NCBI GenBank assembly: GCA_023558315.1
Contig: JAMJVX010000010.1
Span: 1-42,443 of the forward strand
Reading direction: 5' to 3'
From: Flavobacteriaceae bacterium
Lineage (GTDB): Bacteria; Bacteroidota; Bacteroidia; Flavobacteriales; Flavobacteriaceae
Length of the DNA: 42,443 nucleotides
The notes under the pieces: model-generated
The model's database searches: none
The model's input: the letters and a program-made list of their open reading frames with translations, nothing else
Told to the model about the DNA's origin: nothing
In this document: positions 42,309 to 42,443 of the stretch, in pieces
How the letters are laid out: each line of letters opens with the position of its first letter
Numbering within the stretch: the stretch's first letter is position 1
Position numbers and translations under genes: made by a program

Positions 42309-42443
42309 ATGAAAAAAACCTTTCTAATTTTAATAACCGTGCTTATTCCTTTTGTCTGCTTTTCACAGATTACAGGGAAAGTGATAGATGAAAACAATAC
42401 CCCCATTCAAGGCGTAAGTATCTATATAGAAAATAGTTATACA
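42309..42443 (+). CDS. N-terminus of a carboxypeptidase-regulatory-like outer-membrane protein (cut by window)
   Basis: 45 residues to the window edge with no stop. A signal peptide (MKKTFLILITVLIPFVCFSQ) is followed by ITGKVIDENNTPIQGVSIYI, the start of a CarboxypepD_reg-like beta-sandwich. This usually precedes a TonB-dependent receptor barrel in Bacteroidota, but other surface proteins carry it too. Probably co-transcribed with nhaC. Confidence 0.8.
   Translation, partial: MKKTFLILITVLIPFVCFSQITGKVIDENNTPIQGVSIYIENSYT

Overview
The window looks like the chromosome of a Bacteroidota bacterium, most likely a marine member of the Flavobacteriaceae. The DNA is AT-rich and densely packed. There are TonB-dependent receptors with carboxypeptidase-regulatory N-termini, a PorW/SprE-like type IX secretion lipoprotein, a DUF2911 lipoprotein, an AccD without zinc-finger cysteines, and 21-residue leucine-rich-repeat proteins of a flavobacterial type. 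The Bacteroidota -7 promoter motif TAnnTTTG stands at the head of almost every transcription unit. I cannot name a species.

Layout. 1-1479 (+): the end of a PHB-depolymerase-like esterase, then ung. 1483-8765 (-): a tight gene run reading from rpsO through pnp, a 2-oxoacid dehydrogenase E2, a DEDDh exonuclease, a fumarylacetoacetate-hydrolase-family enzyme, cinA and a DUF2911 lipoprotein to a SUI1/YciH protein. 8828-10735 (-): fbaA-accD. 10864-14011 (-): a DPP4-type peptidase and ribF. dusB (+) follows, then an aconitase (-). 17511-19925 (-): a large LRR surface lipoprotein candidate. dgt (-) diverges from a glycosyltransferase (+) that is followed by the PorW/SprE-like gene. 24381-25263: a small InlB-repeat lipoprotein gene bracketed by a perfect 20-bp direct repeat, next to a four-tRNA array (Thr-TGT, Tyr, Gly, Thr-GGT; - strand). 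25520-32531 (+): a beta-helix lipoprotein, a TonB-dependent receptor, a PiT phosphate transporter with a PhoU-like tail, and a MarC-family membrane protein. A small Cys/His/Met-rich membrane protein (-) diverges from mfd (+). A 47-residue ORF follows, then a second LRR lipoprotein (paralogue of the first), a CstB-like persulfide dioxygenase/rhodanese, an NhaC antiporter and the start of a receptor-type protein cut by the window end.

Most genes are core housekeeping. The accessory parts that deserve attention are: the two LRR paralogues and the small InlB-type protein, which share an unusual pre-cysteine residue and an acidic stretch after the cysteine; the 20-bp repeat beside the tRNA array; and the receptor/PiT cluster, whose leader carries two TTAACAT heptamers 11 bp apart, the geometry of a Pho box. 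I see no CRISPR array, transposase, integrase, phage gene, rRNA or recognisable defence system. Start codons of six genes were moved downstream of the longest possible ORF because a -7 box lies over, or just downstream of, the upstream start.
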